Positions 35,945 through 46,393 of a DNA stretch of 64,000 bases are shown here, one piece after another; position 1 is the first letter of the stretch; each line of letters starts with the position of its first letter. The position numbers were made by a program, and so were the translations under genes. Source of the DNA: Anaerococcus murdochii (GTDB lineage: Bacteria; Bacillota; Clostridia; Tissierellales; Peptoniphilaceae). The notes below the pieces were generated by a model. The model did not search any database, was not told where the DNA came from, and saw only the letters and a list, made by a program, of their open reading frames with translations. The stretch is taken from NCBI RefSeq assembly GCF_019957155.1, contig NZ_JAIPME010000002.1, positions 1,426,001 to 1,490,000 on the forward strand, in the 5' to 3' direction.

Positions 35945-36981
35945 TCAAGACTATATTACCCAAAAGCACTATCGGTATAATCGGTGGCGGCCAACTTGGA
36001 AGGATGCTCGCTATGAGCGCAAAGGAAATGGGCTATAAAGTAGCAATTCTAGATCCGGGTGAAGACGCCTGCGCAAGAAAATTTGCAGATTATTTTATCC
36101 ATAGTGCTTTTAATGTATACGAAAATATCGAAAAACTTTGCAAAATGAGTGATGTAGTGACTTTTGAGTTTGAAAATATAGATATAGAGTCCTATAAGAA
36201 ACTTGAAAATAAGTACAATTTCGTCCAATCTTCAAGGCTTTTGGAAATTAGTCAGCACAGGCTAAGAGAGAAGGAATATGCCAAATCACTTGGGATTCCA
36301 ACTGTAAAATACTTTGATGCAAACATTGACGATTACGATATTAACGGCAAGTATGTCATGAAAACCACCAGGTTTGGCTATGACGGCAAGGGGCAAAAAA
36401 TTATTTCTTCAAATGAGGAAGTTGAAAAAGATACTATCCTTGAAGAATTAATCAACCTTGATAAGGAGATTTCTGTAGTTGCTGTTAAGGATATCGAGGG
36501 AATCGAGATTGTGGCTGTGGTTGAAAATGAACACAGAAACAACATTCTCTATAGGTCAAATATTCCAGCAAGAATTACAGAGGACCAAGAAGCTAAGGCT
36601 ATCGATTATACAAAAAGAATCCTAGCCGACAATGACTATTATGGAGTTCTTACAGTTGAGTATTTCATATCAAATGGAGAGGTAATTTTCAATGAGATTG
36701 CCCCAAGAGTGCACAATTCTGGCCATATTACCCAAGAATCAGCGACCAAATCCCAATTTAGGGCCCACATAGAAGGTATTTGCGGACTTAAGGTAGGAAA
36801 AATCGAAAACAGGGAAGCGACTTTATATAATATCCTAGGCCAAAACGAAGAATATTTTATAAACCTAATCACCAAGAAACAAGGCTACCTTCACTTATAC
36901 GAAAAGGAAGCTCGCCACAACAGGAAAATCGGACACATGAACTTTTTAGGAAGCGTATATTTGGAGGATGACTTTGAATAA
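35941..36981 (+). CDS. purK: N5-carboxyaminoimidazole ribonucleotide synthetase
   Basis: A 346-residue ATP-grasp enzyme that carboxylates AIR with bicarbonate and [15 protein letters not shown] (12-23), the ATP-grasp loop [11 protein letters not shown] and [16 protein letters not shown] are intact. It overlaps purE by ATGA and runs into the start of purL, so the three should be translated in step. The length is a little under that of E. coli PurK (355). Confidence 0.93.
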   Translation: MIKTILPKSTIGIIGGGQLGRMLAMSAKEMGYKVAILDPGEDACARKFADYFIHSAFNVYENIEKLCKMSDVVTFEFENIDIESYKKLENKYNFVQSSRLLEISQHRLREKEYAKSLGIPTVKYFDANIDDYDINGKYVMKTTRFGYDGKGQKIISSNEEVEKDTILEELINLDKEISVVAVKDIEGIEIVAVVENEHRNNILYRSNIPARITEDQEAKAIDYTKRILADNDYYGVLTVEYFISNGEVIFNEIAPRVHNSGHITQESATKSQFRAHIEGICGLKVGKIENREATLYNILGQNEEYFINLITKKQGYLHLYEKEARHNRKIGHMNFLGSVYLEDDFE

Positions 36982-39900
36982 AAGAATATTTGTACAAAAA
37001 AGACCAGCCTATGACAGGGAAAGTGAAAATTTAAAAAATCTTTTTAATAGGGACTTTGATCTAGACTTAAAAGACCTTAAGACTTATGTAATCTACGACC
37101 TTTATAACATAAGCGATGACCTTTATGAAAAATCAAAAACTAGAGTTTTTTCAGAAATAATGACAGACCAGGTTTTTGAAGAACTTGATTTATCTGGCAG
37201 AACATACATAGCCTACGAAACCCTCCCAGCCCAATATGACCAAAGGTCAGACTCTGCAATGCAGGCCCTAAAGTTAATTGACGATAAGGTAGATGTCTTG
37301 GTAAGGGCAGGCAAACTTGTTGTTTTAGACGGGGAAGTTTCAGAGGAAAAACTAAAAGAAATTAAAAAATACCTTATAAACCCAATCGAATCAAGCGAAA
37401 AAGACCTTGGTAAAATGGACTTTGCCATAGATTCACAGATGAAACCTCTAAAAGATTTAAGAGGTTTTAGGAATTATGGAAAAGAAGAATTAGAAGGACT
37501 TATTAAAGACCTTTCTCTAGCCCTAGATTTAGAAGATTTAGAATTTATCCAAGACCATTACAAAAAAGAAGAAAGGGATCCAAGTGAAACTGAAATCTAC
37601 GTCCTAGATGTATTTTGGTCTGACCACTGCAGGCACACAACCTTTGAAACAAGCCTTGATGAGGTAAAAATCAGCTCAAAACTTTTCCAAAAGGAAATGC
37701 AAGACGCCTTTGATTATTATTTGAAATTAAGGGAAGAACTTGGAATTACAAAGGCAATTAGGCTTATGGATATGGCATCAATCTTTGGCAAATACCACAC
37801 CAAGGTTTTGGGCGATACCAATATTGAAGTTTCTGAAGAAATTAACGCTTGTTCCTTCTTTACAGAAATTGAAAATAAGGGCAAGAAGGAAAGGTGGCTT
37901 ATCCAATTTAAAAACGAAACCCACAACCACCCTTCAGAAATCGAGCCATTTGGCGGTGCTTCAACCTGTATAGGCGGTGCCATCAGAGATCCACTTTCAG
38001 GAAGGTCCTATGTTTACCAAGCTATGAGGGTGTCAGGTGCGGGCAATATCCTAGAAAAAAGAGAAGAAACCCTTGCCAACAAGCTACCACAAGTTGAAAT
38101 TTCAAAGGGTAAGGCCTTAGGAAATTCTTCTTATGGTAACCAAATTGGCCTTGCGACTACCTTTGTTAGAGAAATCTACGACCCTTCTTATGTTGCAAAA
38201 ACCATGGAAGTTGGGGCAGTTGTAGGAGCTGTTAAAGACGGTGATTACAAGAGAGAAGAGCTTGTTCCTGGTGATATAGTTGTCATGATTGGCGGCAGAA
38301 CTGGTCGTGACGGCATCCAAGGAGCGTCAGGATCATCTGTAATCCACGATGACTCATCCCTAACTACAGCTTCAAGTCAGGTTCAAAAGGGAAACCCAGT
38401 CGAAGAGAGAAAAATCCAAAGACTCTTTAGAAAACCAGAAGTCACAAGACTTGTCAAAAAATCAAACGACTTCGGTGCTGGTGGTGTATCTGTAGCCATA
38501 GGCGAGCTTTCAGAAGGTATTGAAATCTTCCTTGACAGGGTTAAAACCAAGTATAAGGGACTTAATCCAACTGAAATAGCTATTTCTGAATCTCAGGAAA
38601 GAATGGCAGTAGGTATAGATAAAAAAGACTACGAGGCCTTTGTAAAAGAGTGTGAGAAAGAAAATCTCGAATACGTTCACGTTGCAAACATAACCGACAG
38701 AAACCGCCTAGAAATGTACTACGAAGACGCAAAAATTGTAGACTTTAGCGCAGAATTTTTAGCAACAGCAGGTGTCAGAAAACACGCCCAGGCAGATTTG
38801 GTTGATAATGTAAGGGAAAATCCTTTTGTCAAAAAAGAAGTCACTAAGGAAGCAATCCTAGATGAGCTAAAAGATTTAAATGTGACCAACCAAAAGGGTA
38901 TGGTTTCAATGTTTGACTCAACAGTAGGTGCCCAAACAGTAATGATGCCATTTTCAGGCAAGGAAAGGATAACTCCAGTCCAAGCCTCAGTTGCAGCCAT
39001 TCCGACACTTTATTCAACACCAGATACAGCGACCATATTGGCCTACGGTTTTATACCAAAGATTTCAAAATATTCTCCATTCCTATCAAGCATTTACGCA
39101 GTATTAGAATCTGTGGCAAAAGTTTATGCGGTTGGTGGAAATAAGGAAGATTTGTACTTCTCCTTCCAAGAATATTTTGAAAAACTCTTAGATGACCCAG
39201 AAAAATGGGGCAAGGTAAGCCAGGCAATGCTTGGTTCAATCATAGCCCAAAGGGAAATTGGTAGACCTTCTATAGGTGGAAAAGACTCAATGTCAGGATC
39301 TTTTAACGACCTAAATGTAGTTGAAACCTTGATTTCCTTTGCATGTACACCAGTAAAAATCGAAGACGTAATTACACCAGACCTTAAAAAAGTCGGTAAT
39401 AAATTATATATAATAGAAATAGAAAAAGACGAAAAGGCCTATCCAAACCTAGCTAAGGCCATGGCAGACTTTGAGAAATTAAATTCTTATATCAAGGATA
39501 AAAAGGTCGTTTCCGCTTATGTCCAAGATTTTGGATCAGTCACTTCATCCTTAATCAAGATGTCTTTAGGAAATAAATTAGGATTTACTATTGATTATGA
39601 CAAGGCCCTTGATTTCAATCCTTGCTCAATCGTCGTAGAATCTAATTGTGATTTAGACTTTAAGGAAATTGGTAGGGTGAGCGAAGAAATTTCTATAAAT
39701 GGAATTAAAATCGACCTTGATGATGCTGAAAAATCCTACATGTCAACCTTAGAGGAAATCTATCCAACCTACTACAACAAAAATGATGGTAAGGTTGAAA
39801 ATCTCGTATCAGAAAAAACTGAAGCTGTCTATTACAAGGAAAAAGTTGATGAGGTTAAGGTAGTAATTCCAGTATTTCCTGGCACTAACTCAGAATACGA

Positions 39901-40636
39901 TACCCAAAAGGCCTTTGAAGAGGCAGGCGCATCTGTAACTCAAGTTGTCTTTACAAATACAAAGGAAGACGATATTGAAAAATCAATCGATGCCTTTGTT
40001 AAGGAAATTAAATCTTCCCACATCATAGCCTTCCCTGGTGGATTTTCTGCAGGTGATGAGCCAGATGGGTCAGCGAAATTTATAGTAAATATCCTAAAAA
40101 ATGACAAGGTAAAAGATGCAATTCACGCCCACCTTGCTGACAAAAAGCTAATCCTTGGTATTTGTAACGGCTTCCAAGCCCTTATAAAATCTGGACTTTT
40201 ACCTTATGGAAAGATCACAGACCTTGACGAAAACGACCTAAGCCTCTTTAGGAATGTTGGTTTTAGGCATATATCAGATACAGCTATTACTAGAGTGGCA
40301 TCTACCAAGTCACCATGGACCCAAGGATTTGAAATTGGTGACCTTCATGAACTTGTATTTAGCCACGGAGAAGGAAGACTCGTTGGAAATAATATAGAGA
40401 AATTCAAACACCTTGCAGCCTTCCAATATGTAGACGCCGATGGGGATGCGACCTTAAACGGCAAATACAATCCAAATGGATCAGCCCTAGCCATAGAGGG
40501 AATGGTGAGTGAAGATGGTCTAATATTAGGAAAGATGGGCCATTCAGAAAGGTCTTACAAGACCCTTTACAAAACCAATACCCTAAAGGATAGGCAAGAC
40601 ATATTTAAAAATGGTGTGAAATATTTTACTAGATAG
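36974..40636 (+). CDS. purL: Phosphoribosylformylglycinamidine synthase, single-chain
   Basis: A roughly 1220-residue fusion of synthetase and glutaminase domains, converting FGAR to FGAM with glutamine and ATP. FKNETHNHPSEIEPFGGA is the synthetase motif. The C-terminal class I glutaminase has an intact triad: Cys in LGICNGFQA and His/Glu in FSHGEGRL. It therefore supplies its own ammonia, unlike the PurF of this operon. The likely start is TTG at 36974, six bases after GGAGG; an ATG at 36968 directly abuts that site. There are no separate purS or purQ genes. It overlaps the end of purK by eight bases. Confidence 0.94.
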   Translation: MNKRIFVQKRPAYDRESENLKNLFNRDFDLDLKDLKTYVIYDLYNISDDLYEKSKTRVFSEIMTDQVFEELDLSGRTYIAYETLPAQYDQRSDSAMQALKLIDDKVDVLVRAGKLVVLDGEVSEEKLKEIKKYLINPIESSEKDLGKMDFAIDSQMKPLKDLRGFRNYGKEELEGLIKDLSLALDLEDLEFIQDHYKKEERDPSETEIYVLDVFWSDHCRHTTFETSLDEVKISSKLFQKEMQDAFDYYLKLREELGITKAIRLMDMASIFGKYHTKVLGDTNIEVSEEINACSFFTEIENKGKKERWLIQFKNETHNHPSEIEPFGGASTCIGGAIRDPLSGRSYVYQAMRVSGAGNILEKREETLANKLPQVEISKGKALGNSSYGNQIGLATTFVREIYDPSYVAKTMEVGAVVGAVKDGDYKREELVPGDIVVMIGGRTGRDGIQGASGSSVIHDDSSLTTASSQVQKGNPVEERKIQRLFRKPEVTRLVKKSNDFGAGGVSVAIGELSEGIEIFLDRVKTKYKGLNPTEIAISESQERMAVGIDKKDYEAFVKECEKENLEYVHVANITDRNRLEMYYEDAKIVDFSAEFLATAGVRKHAQADLVDNVRENPFVKKEVTKEAILDELKDLNVTNQKGMVSMFDSTVGAQTVMMPFSGKERITPVQASVAAIPTLYSTPDTATILAYGFIPKISKYSPFLSSIYAVLESVAKVYAVGGNKEDLYFSFQEYFEKLLDDPEKWGKVSQAMLGSIIAQREIGRPSIGGKDSMSGSFNDLNVVETLISFACTPVKIEDVITPDLKKVGNKLYIIEIEKDEKAYPNLAKAMADFEKLNSYIKDKKVVSAYVQDFGSVTSSLIKMSLGNKLGFTIDYDKALDFNPCSIVVESNCDLDFKEIGRVSEEISINGIKIDLDDAEKSYMSTLEEIYPTYYNKNDGKVENLVSEKTEAVYYKEKVDEVKVVIPVFPGTNSEYDTQKAFEEAGASVTQVVFTNTKEDDIEKSIDAFVKEIKSSHIIAFPGGFSAGDEPDGSAKFIVNILKNDKVKDAIHAHLADKKLILGICNGFQALIKSGLLPYGKITDLDENDLSLFRNVGFRHISDTAITRVASTKSPWTQGFEIGDLHELVFSHGEGRLVGNNIEKFKHLAAFQYVDADGDATLNGKYNPNGSALAIEGMVSEDGLILGKMGHSERSYKTLYKTNTLKDRQDIFKNGVKYFTR

Positions 40637-40656
40637 ATTTTTTATAAGGAGTAAGG

Positions 40657-42072
40657 ATGTTTGGAATTTGGAATATAGAAAAGGCTCCAAGTGTTGCCTT
40701 TTATGCCCTTCACGCCCTTCAACACAGGGGCCAACAAGGTGCAGGAATTGTCTCAACAGAAAGAACTAGACTTAGGGGATACAGAAATGTTGGTCTCTTA
40801 GCAGATGTTTTTAAGGATAATGGAAAACTAGAAAAAATCGATGGATCAGCTGCCTTGGGTGCCCTTTGGTACTCAAGCGGCAATTCTACCAACGTTCAAA
40901 ATATAGAACCACTTTTGTATAAATTTAACGACGGCCACCTAGGAATTGCCATGAACGGAAATTTAAATAACGCCAAATGGTTAAGAGCCGAGCTTGAAGA
41001 TGAGGGAGCAGTTTTCCACTCAGAAAGCCATGCAGAAATCATCATGCACCTAATTAGAAGGTCCAGAAAAGAAAGTATCGAAGAAAGATTTAAGGAAGCT
41101 TTAAACAAGCTTAAGGGATCATTTTCTGTAATGCTTCTAACCCAAGATGCCTTATATGGTGCCGTTGATAGACACGCAACAAGGCCTCTAGTCCTTGGAA
41201 AACTCGGAGATTCTTACACAATCGCTTCGGAGTCTTGTGCCCTAAATGTTATTGGAGCAGACTTTCTAAAGGATATTTCTGCTGGTGAAATTATAAAAAT
41301 TGACGATGAAGGTTACGAAATAGGAAGCTTCACAGAAGCGTCAAATATAGCCATCGAATCCATGGAATTTATTTATTTTGCAAGGCCTGACTCAACCATC
41401 CTTGGCAAAAACGTCCACATAGTAAGGAAAAATACCGGTAGGGTTTTGGCGAGAGAATATCCTGTGGAAGCTGACATAGTTGTCGGTGTACCAAATTCTT
41501 CATTATCTCTTGCAACAGGTTATGCGGAAGAAATCGGCCTTCCATACGAGATGGGCCTTATCAAAAACCAATACATAGGAAGGACCTTTATCGAGCCTTC
41601 CCAAAATCTTAGGGATATTGCAGTAAAGATGAAATTATCAGCTCTTTCTGATGTTGTGAGAAATAAGAGGGTAATCCTACTTGATGACTCAATCGTAAGA
41701 GGCACTACCTCAAAGAGAATCATTTCCATGCTTAAAAAGGCAGGAGCAAGCGAAGTTCACTTAAGGATAGGTTCACCAGAGATAATCTTCCCATCTTTTT
41801 CTGGAATTGATATGAAAACCTCCAAGGAACTAATCGCTGCCAACCTTACAAAAGACGAAGTAAGGGATTTGATCGGTGCAGATAGTTTGGAATTTATAAG
41901 TGTTGAAGGCCTTAAGGAAGCGGTTGGCTTTGACTTTGACAGTCCAAATAAGGGAATTTCCCTAGATATTTTCACAGGCGACTATGTCGAAGGCTTAGGA
42001 AATTACGAAGAAGAATTTAAGGCGGAACTTACAGATATACAAAAAGAATTTTTAGCAAAGGGGAGTAAATGA
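40657..42072 (+). CDS. purF: PurF-like amidophosphoribosyltransferase with a degenerate glutaminase domain
   Basis: The 471 residues align throughout with Bacillus-type PurF, which makes phosphoribosylamine from PRPP and glutamine. The PRPP loop LLDDSIVRGTTSK (341-353) and KNQYIGRTFIEPSQ are kept. The glutaminase half is not: the N-terminus is MFGIW, with no propeptide and no Cys nucleophile; Trp71 replaces the substrate-binding Arg and His125 the Asp, while Asn100-Gly101 remain. Fe-S ligand positions read Glu234, Ser380, Lys432 and Ser435. The only Cys is 194. In-frame sequence upstream of the ATG is TAA-GGA-GTA-AGG, so no missed cysteine start exists. I infer an ammonia-dependent enzyme. 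Comparison with B. subtilis PurF is from memory. Confidence 0.85.
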   Translation: MFGIWNIEKAPSVAFYALHALQHRGQQGAGIVSTERTRLRGYRNVGLLADVFKDNGKLEKIDGSAALGALWYSSGNSTNVQNIEPLLYKFNDGHLGIAMNGNLNNAKWLRAELEDEGAVFHSESHAEIIMHLIRRSRKESIEERFKEALNKLKGSFSVMLLTQDALYGAVDRHATRPLVLGKLGDSYTIASESCALNVIGADFLKDISAGEIIKIDDEGYEIGSFTEASNIAIESMEFIYFARPDSTILGKNVHIVRKNTGRVLAREYPVEADIVVGVPNSSLSLATGYAEEIGLPYEMGLIKNQYIGRTFIEPSQNLRDIAVKMKLSALSDVVRNKRVILLDDSIVRGTTSKRIISMLKKAGASEVHLRIGSPEIIFPSFSGIDMKTSKELIAANLTKDEVRDLIGADSLEFISVEGLKEAVGFDFDSPNKGISLDIFTGDYVEGLGNYEEEFKAELTDIQKEFLAKGSK

Positions 42073-43073
42073 GCGAGAAATACAAGGCGGCAGGTGTTAG
42101 CCTAAATGCCGGTTATGAATCAGTTGAGAGAATAAAAAAACACGTCGAATCCACAAAAAACAAGGGCATGATGGATATGATTGGATCTTTTGGCGGAGCC
42201 TTTGACCTTTCTGCCTACGGTTTTAAAAATCCAGTTCTTGTTAGCGGGACAGACGGGGTTGGAACCAAGCTTAAGCTTGCTTTTGACATGGATAAGCACG
42301 ACACAATCGGCATCGACGCTGTTGCCATGTGTGTTAATGACATCCTTGCCCAAGGCGCAATTCCACTTTTCTTCCTAGACTACATTGCCTGTGGCAAAAA
42401 CGACCCAGCCCAAATCGAAGCTATTGTAAAGGGTGTGGCTGATGGTTGTAGGCAGGCGGGGGCAGCTTTAGTAGGCGGGGAAACTGCTGAAATGCCAGGT
42501 TTTTATAAGGAAGGCGAATACGACATAGCAGGTTTTGCTGTTGGAGCTGCCGAAAAGGAAGATTTAATAAATCCAGAAAACACAAAGCCTGGCCAAGCGG
42601 TAATTGGTATTCCATCTACTGGTTTTCATTCAAATGGATTTTCACTAATTAGAAAGGTCCTAAAGGATGAAAATATAAGCTTAAATGACGAATTTAACGG
42701 GGAAACCATTGGCGAGGCCCTATTAAGACCTACAAGGATCTACGCTGAGGAAGTAAAAACTTTATTAGAAAATGTAAAGATTGCTGGCATTTCCCACATC
42801 ACAGGTGGTGGCTTTATAGAAAACCTACCAAGAGCCCTCAAAAAAGGTCTGGGCATGAAAATTTACAGGGATTCTTATGAGGTTCCAGAAATTTTCAAGT
42901 TTATTGAAGAAGAAGGCAAAATCGATCACGACGAGATGTACCAAGTCTTTAATATGGGAGTAGGCCTTGCAGTAATTGTTGATGATGCTGACAAGGAAAA
43001 AGTCCTTGACCTAATCGACGACGCCTTTATCCTAGGAGAAGTCACAGATCAGGAAGGAATCGTCCTTCTATGA
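42069..43073 (+). CDS. purM: Phosphoribosylformylglycinamidine cyclo-ligase (AIR synthetase)
   Basis: A 334-residue enzyme closing the imidazole ring of AIR with ATP. YKAAGVSLNAGYESVERIK at the start, SGTDGVGTKLKLA (about 59-71), GGETAEMPGFY and HITGGGFIENLPR are all family motifs. GGGGAG lies before the ATG, which overlaps the purF stop by four bases. The product feeds PurK and PurE. Confidence 0.95.
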   Translation: MSEKYKAAGVSLNAGYESVERIKKHVESTKNKGMMDMIGSFGGAFDLSAYGFKNPVLVSGTDGVGTKLKLAFDMDKHDTIGIDAVAMCVNDILAQGAIPLFFLDYIACGKNDPAQIEAIVKGVADGCRQAGAALVGGETAEMPGFYKEGEYDIAGFAVGAAEKEDLINPENTKPGQAVIGIPSTGFHSNGFSLIRKVLKDENISLNDEFNGETIGEALLRPTRIYAEEVKTLLENVKIAGISHITGGGFIENLPRALKKGLGMKIYRDSYEVPEIFKFIEEEGKIDHDEMYQVFNMGVGLAVIVDDADKEKVLDLIDDAFILGEVTDQEGIVLL

Positions 43074-43633
43074 AAAAAATAGGAATATTTGCCTCTGGGA
43101 CAGGCACAAACTTCGATGCTTTGGCAAGTTCAGATGAGATAAAAAAACTGGCAGACATTGAAATCATGGTTTGCGACAAGCCTGGAGCCAAGGTTATAAA
43201 AAAAGCTGAGGATAAAAATATTAAGACCTTTGTCTTTAATCCAAAAGACTATGACAATAAGGCAGCCTACGAAAAAGAAATCTTAGAAAAGGTAAAAGAC
43301 CTAGATTATATTTTCCTAGCAGGTTATATGAGGATTTTATCTAAAGATTTTCTAGAAAAATTTAAGGGCAAGGTGGTTAATATACATCCTTCCCTCCTTC
43401 CAAAATATAAGGGCATAGAGTCAATCAAAAGGGCTTACGAAGCGGGAGAGGAATATATCGGAGTTACAATCCATTACGTAAACGAAGAAATCGACGGCGG
43501 AGAAATCCTCGCGCAAGATAAGTTTAAGGTTGATTATACAAAGAGTCTAGATGAGATAGAAAGTCAGGTTCATGACCTAGAGCATAGGCTTTACATAAAG
43601 ACAGGAGCAGAAATCTTAAAGGGGGAAAAATGA
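43070..43633 (+). CDS. purN: Phosphoribosylglycinamide formyltransferase
   Basis: A 187-residue enzyme transferring a formyl group from 10-formyl-THF to GAR. GIFASGTGTNFDAL (4-17), the catalytic NIHPSLLPKYKG (about 103-114) with its Asn and His, and the Asp in EIDGGEIL match the family. It overlaps purM by ATGA and purH by four bases. The formyl donor is made by the Fhs encoded at the end of this operon. Confidence 0.94.
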   Translation: MKKIGIFASGTGTNFDALASSDEIKKLADIEIMVCDKPGAKVIKKAEDKNIKTFVFNPKDYDNKAAYEKEILEKVKDLDYIFLAGYMRILSKDFLEKFKGKVVNIHPSLLPKYKGIESIKRAYEAGEEYIGVTIHYVNEEIDGGEILAQDKFKVDYTKSLDEIESQVHDLEHRLYIKTGAEILKGEK

Positions 43634-45147
43634 AAAGAGCATTGATAAGTGTGAGCGATAAGGCTGGTGTTGCAGATTTTGCCAAAGGTCTTGTGGCAAA
43701 TGGTTTTGAAATAATTTCTACAGGTGGGACTTTAAACCACCTTAGGGAAAATGGAGTTGATTGCATTTCCATAGAAGACTACACAGGATTTCCAGAAATT
43801 TTAGAAGGTAGGGTAAAGACCCTTCATCCAAAAGTTCATGGTGGTCTTCTTTCAAAAAGAGATAATGATAGCCATATTGAAGAGCTTAAGGCCAATGAGA
43901 TAGGCTATATAGACCTAATTTGCGTTAATCTTTATCCTTTCGCAGAAACCCTTGCTAAAGTTGGGGTAAGCCATGATGAAATAATTGAAAACATCGACAT
44001 CGGTGGTCCTTCTATGCTAAGATCTGCTGCAAAAAATTATAAATTTGTAACAGTTGTCACAGATAAAAATGACTATGAAACTATTCTTAAGGAATTAGAA
44101 GAAAAGGGAGAGACAAGCCTAGAAACAAGACAAAGGCTTGCAGGCAAAGTTTTTAGCAAAACAGCCCAATACGATTCTCTAATCGCTTCTTATTTTAATA
44201 AAATAAATGGAAGTGAAGAAACTTTGAATTTAACATTTAGATTAGAAGACGAACTAAGGTATGGAGAAAATCCTCACCAAAAAGCGGCCTTCTACGTTTC
44301 AGACGAGGAAGTTTCCTATGCCCTTCAAGATTGTGTCCAATTACATGGCAAGAAAATGTCTTACAACAATATCCAAGACGCCTCAGCTGCCCTTGATATT
44401 TTGCAAGAATTTGACGAGACAGTTTGTGTTGGCCTTAAACACATGAACCCATGCGGGGTTGCCACAGGAAAGACTGTTTATGAGGCATGGACTAGGGCTT
44501 TTGAAGCAGATCCTGTTTCTATTTTTGGTGGAATTGTTGCTATTAACGGCACAATTGATAAGAAAACTGCAGAAAAAATGCACGAAATTTTCCTTGAAAT
44601 AATTCTTGCCTATGACTACGAAGACGAAGCCCTAGAAATCCTAGAAAAGAAGAAAAACGTTAGAATTTATAAGATTCCAAAGAAAACTAATAAAAATCCA
44701 AAATTAATAAAATCTGTAAGAGGCGGAATCCTAGTCCAAGATTACGATGACAAGGTTTTTGAAAAACTAGAAACAGTTACAGATACAAAGGTCAGCAAAG
44801 AAGACCTAAAGGACCTAGAATTTGCCTACAAGATTGTAAAACACGTCAAATCAAATGCAATCTTACTTGCCAAGGACGGCCAAACTGTAGGTGTGGGTGC
44901 TGGTCAAATGAATAGGGTAGGTGCAGCTGAAATTGCCTTTAAACAAGCAGGCGATAAGGCAAAGGGCGCAGTCCTTGCATCAGATGCTTTCTTCCCATTC
45001 AGGGATAGCGTTGATGAGGCAGCGGGACACGACATCAAGGCCATCATCCAACCAGGTGGATCAATAAGAGACCAAGAATCAATCGAAGCTTGTAACGAAA
45101 ACGGCATAGCCATGGTATTTACTGGTATGCGCCACTTTAAACATTAA
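43630..45147 (+). CDS. purH: Bifunctional AICAR transformylase / IMP cyclohydrolase
   Basis: A 505-residue enzyme for the last two steps to IMP. The N-terminal cyclohydrolase (about 1-190) has ALISVSDKAG, STGGTLNHL and GRVKTLHPKVHGG; the C-terminal transformylase has RYGENPHQKAAFY, the catalytic KHMNPCGVATG and the end GGSIRDQESI...MVFTGMRHFKH. GGGGG precedes the ATG. It needs 10-formyl-THF. Length is normal and no motif is lost. Confidence 0.95.
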   Translation: MKRALISVSDKAGVADFAKGLVANGFEIISTGGTLNHLRENGVDCISIEDYTGFPEILEGRVKTLHPKVHGGLLSKRDNDSHIEELKANEIGYIDLICVNLYPFAETLAKVGVSHDEIIENIDIGGPSMLRSAAKNYKFVTVVTDKNDYETILKELEEKGETSLETRQRLAGKVFSKTAQYDSLIASYFNKINGSEETLNLTFRLEDELRYGENPHQKAAFYVSDEEVSYALQDCVQLHGKKMSYNNIQDASAALDILQEFDETVCVGLKHMNPCGVATGKTVYEAWTRAFEADPVSIFGGIVAINGTIDKKTAEKMHEIFLEIILAYDYEDEALEILEKKKNVRIYKIPKKTNKNPKLIKSVRGGILVQDYDDKVFEKLETVTDTKVSKEDLKDLEFAYKIVKHVKSNAILLAKDGQTVGVGAGQMNRVGAAEIAFKQAGDKAKGAVLASDAFFPFRDSVDEAAGHDIKAIIQPGGSIRDQESIEACNENGIAMVFTGMRHFKH

Positions 45148-45148
45148 T

Positions 45149-46387
45149 ATGGCAAGGGTATTAGTAGTAGGAAATGGCGGCAGGGAGCATGCCATTTCTG
45201 ATAAATTATATAGGGAAGGCCACGAAATATTTATGCTGGGAGAAAATCCTGGCGTGGCCCAGTTTGGAACATGCATCACTTGCGAGGTCGGAGAGCTTCC
45301 AGCTTTTTGCAAGGAAAATGCAATTGACCTGGTTTTTGTAGGTCCAGAAGCCTTTTTGGTTGACGGAATCGTAGACCTTTTAGAAAAAGAAAATATTAGG
45401 GTCTTTGGCCCAAATAAGGCCGCTGCCATCCTTGAAGGCTCAAAGGCTTTTGCCAAAGATTTGATGAAAAAATATGACATACCAACAGCATCCTATGAGA
45501 CTTTTACAGATTACGAAAAAGCTCTAGCTTATGTTGAAAAATCTGAGTTTCCTTTGGTAATCAAAGCTGATGGAATAGCTGCAGGTAAGGGTGTAATTAT
45601 TGCCCAAGATCTCGAAGAGGGAAGAGAAGCCCTCAAAGAGATTATGGTTGATCAGAAATTTGCAGAAGCTGGTGCATCTGTTGTTATAGAAGAATTTCTT
45701 GAGGGAGAAGAATTTTCCCTCCTAGCCTTTGTGTCAGGCGAAATAGTTATGCCTATGAAGGTTGTCCAAGACCACAAGAGGGCCTATGACAACGACCAAG
45801 GCCTAAATACTGGAGGCATGGGCGTTTATATGCCAATTAAGCACATCACTGACGCAGATATTGAAGAAGCCTTAGAAAAGGTCCTAAAACCAACAGCTAA
45901 GGATATGATTAAGGAAGGCCGCCCATTTAAGGGAATCTTATTTGCAGGCCTTATGAAAACCAAGGATGGAATAAAAACTATAGAATACAACGTCCGTTTT
46001 GGTGACCCTGAGACAGAAATTATCCTCTTGTCTATGGAAACTTCCCTTTACGACTTGGCTCAGGCAGTCCTAGACGGTAGGGAAATGGAAATTAAGTGGA
46101 AGGATAGGGCCTATATAGGAGTTGTCCTTGCATCAAAGGGTTATCCAGAATCCTATGAGAAAGGTTTTGAAATTACAGGTCTTGACGGCCTTGATTCAAA
46201 AGTTTTCCATATGGGTACAAAGGAAAGTGACGGAAAGATTCTTACAAATGGCGGCAGGGTTTTAATCGTGTGTGCCGAAGGAGAAACTTTGGCAGAAGCG
46301 AGAGAAGCCGCCTATAGGGACGTTGAAAAAATCAAGTGTGACAATCTTTTCTATAGAAAAGACATCGGACATTTATCATTAAAGTGA
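45149..46387 (+). CDS. purD: Phosphoribosylamine-glycine ligase (GAR synthetase)
   Basis: A 412-residue ATP-grasp enzyme joining phosphoribosylamine and glycine. VVGNGGREHAIS (5-16), KADGIAAGKGV, GGMGVYMP and EYNVRFGDPETE are the family motifs. It consumes the unstable product of PurF. It has no clear ribosome site of its own and begins one base after the purH stop, so coupled translation is likely. The terminal 30 residues are short of C-terminal extensions seen in some homologues. Confidence 0.94.
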   Translation: MARVLVVGNGGREHAISDKLYREGHEIFMLGENPGVAQFGTCITCEVGELPAFCKENAIDLVFVGPEAFLVDGIVDLLEKENIRVFGPNKAAAILEGSKAFAKDLMKKYDIPTASYETFTDYEKALAYVEKSEFPLVIKADGIAAGKGVIIAQDLEEGREALKEIMVDQKFAEAGASVVIEEFLEGEEFSLLAFVSGEIVMPMKVVQDHKRAYDNDQGLNTGGMGVYMPIKHITDADIEEALEKVLKPTAKDMIKEGRPFKGILFAGLMKTKDGIKTIEYNVRFGDPETEIILLSMETSLYDLAQAVLDGREMEIKWKDRAYIGVVLASKGYPESYEKGFEITGLDGLDSKVFHMGTKESDGKILTNGGRVLIVCAEGETLAEAREAAYRDVEKIKCDNLFYRKDIGHLSLK

Positions 46388-46393
46388 GGGAAA

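Noticed and set aside
45079..45480. Minus-strand open frame across the purH-purD junction
   Set aside because: It lies opposite two well-defined purine genes and has no supporting start signals.
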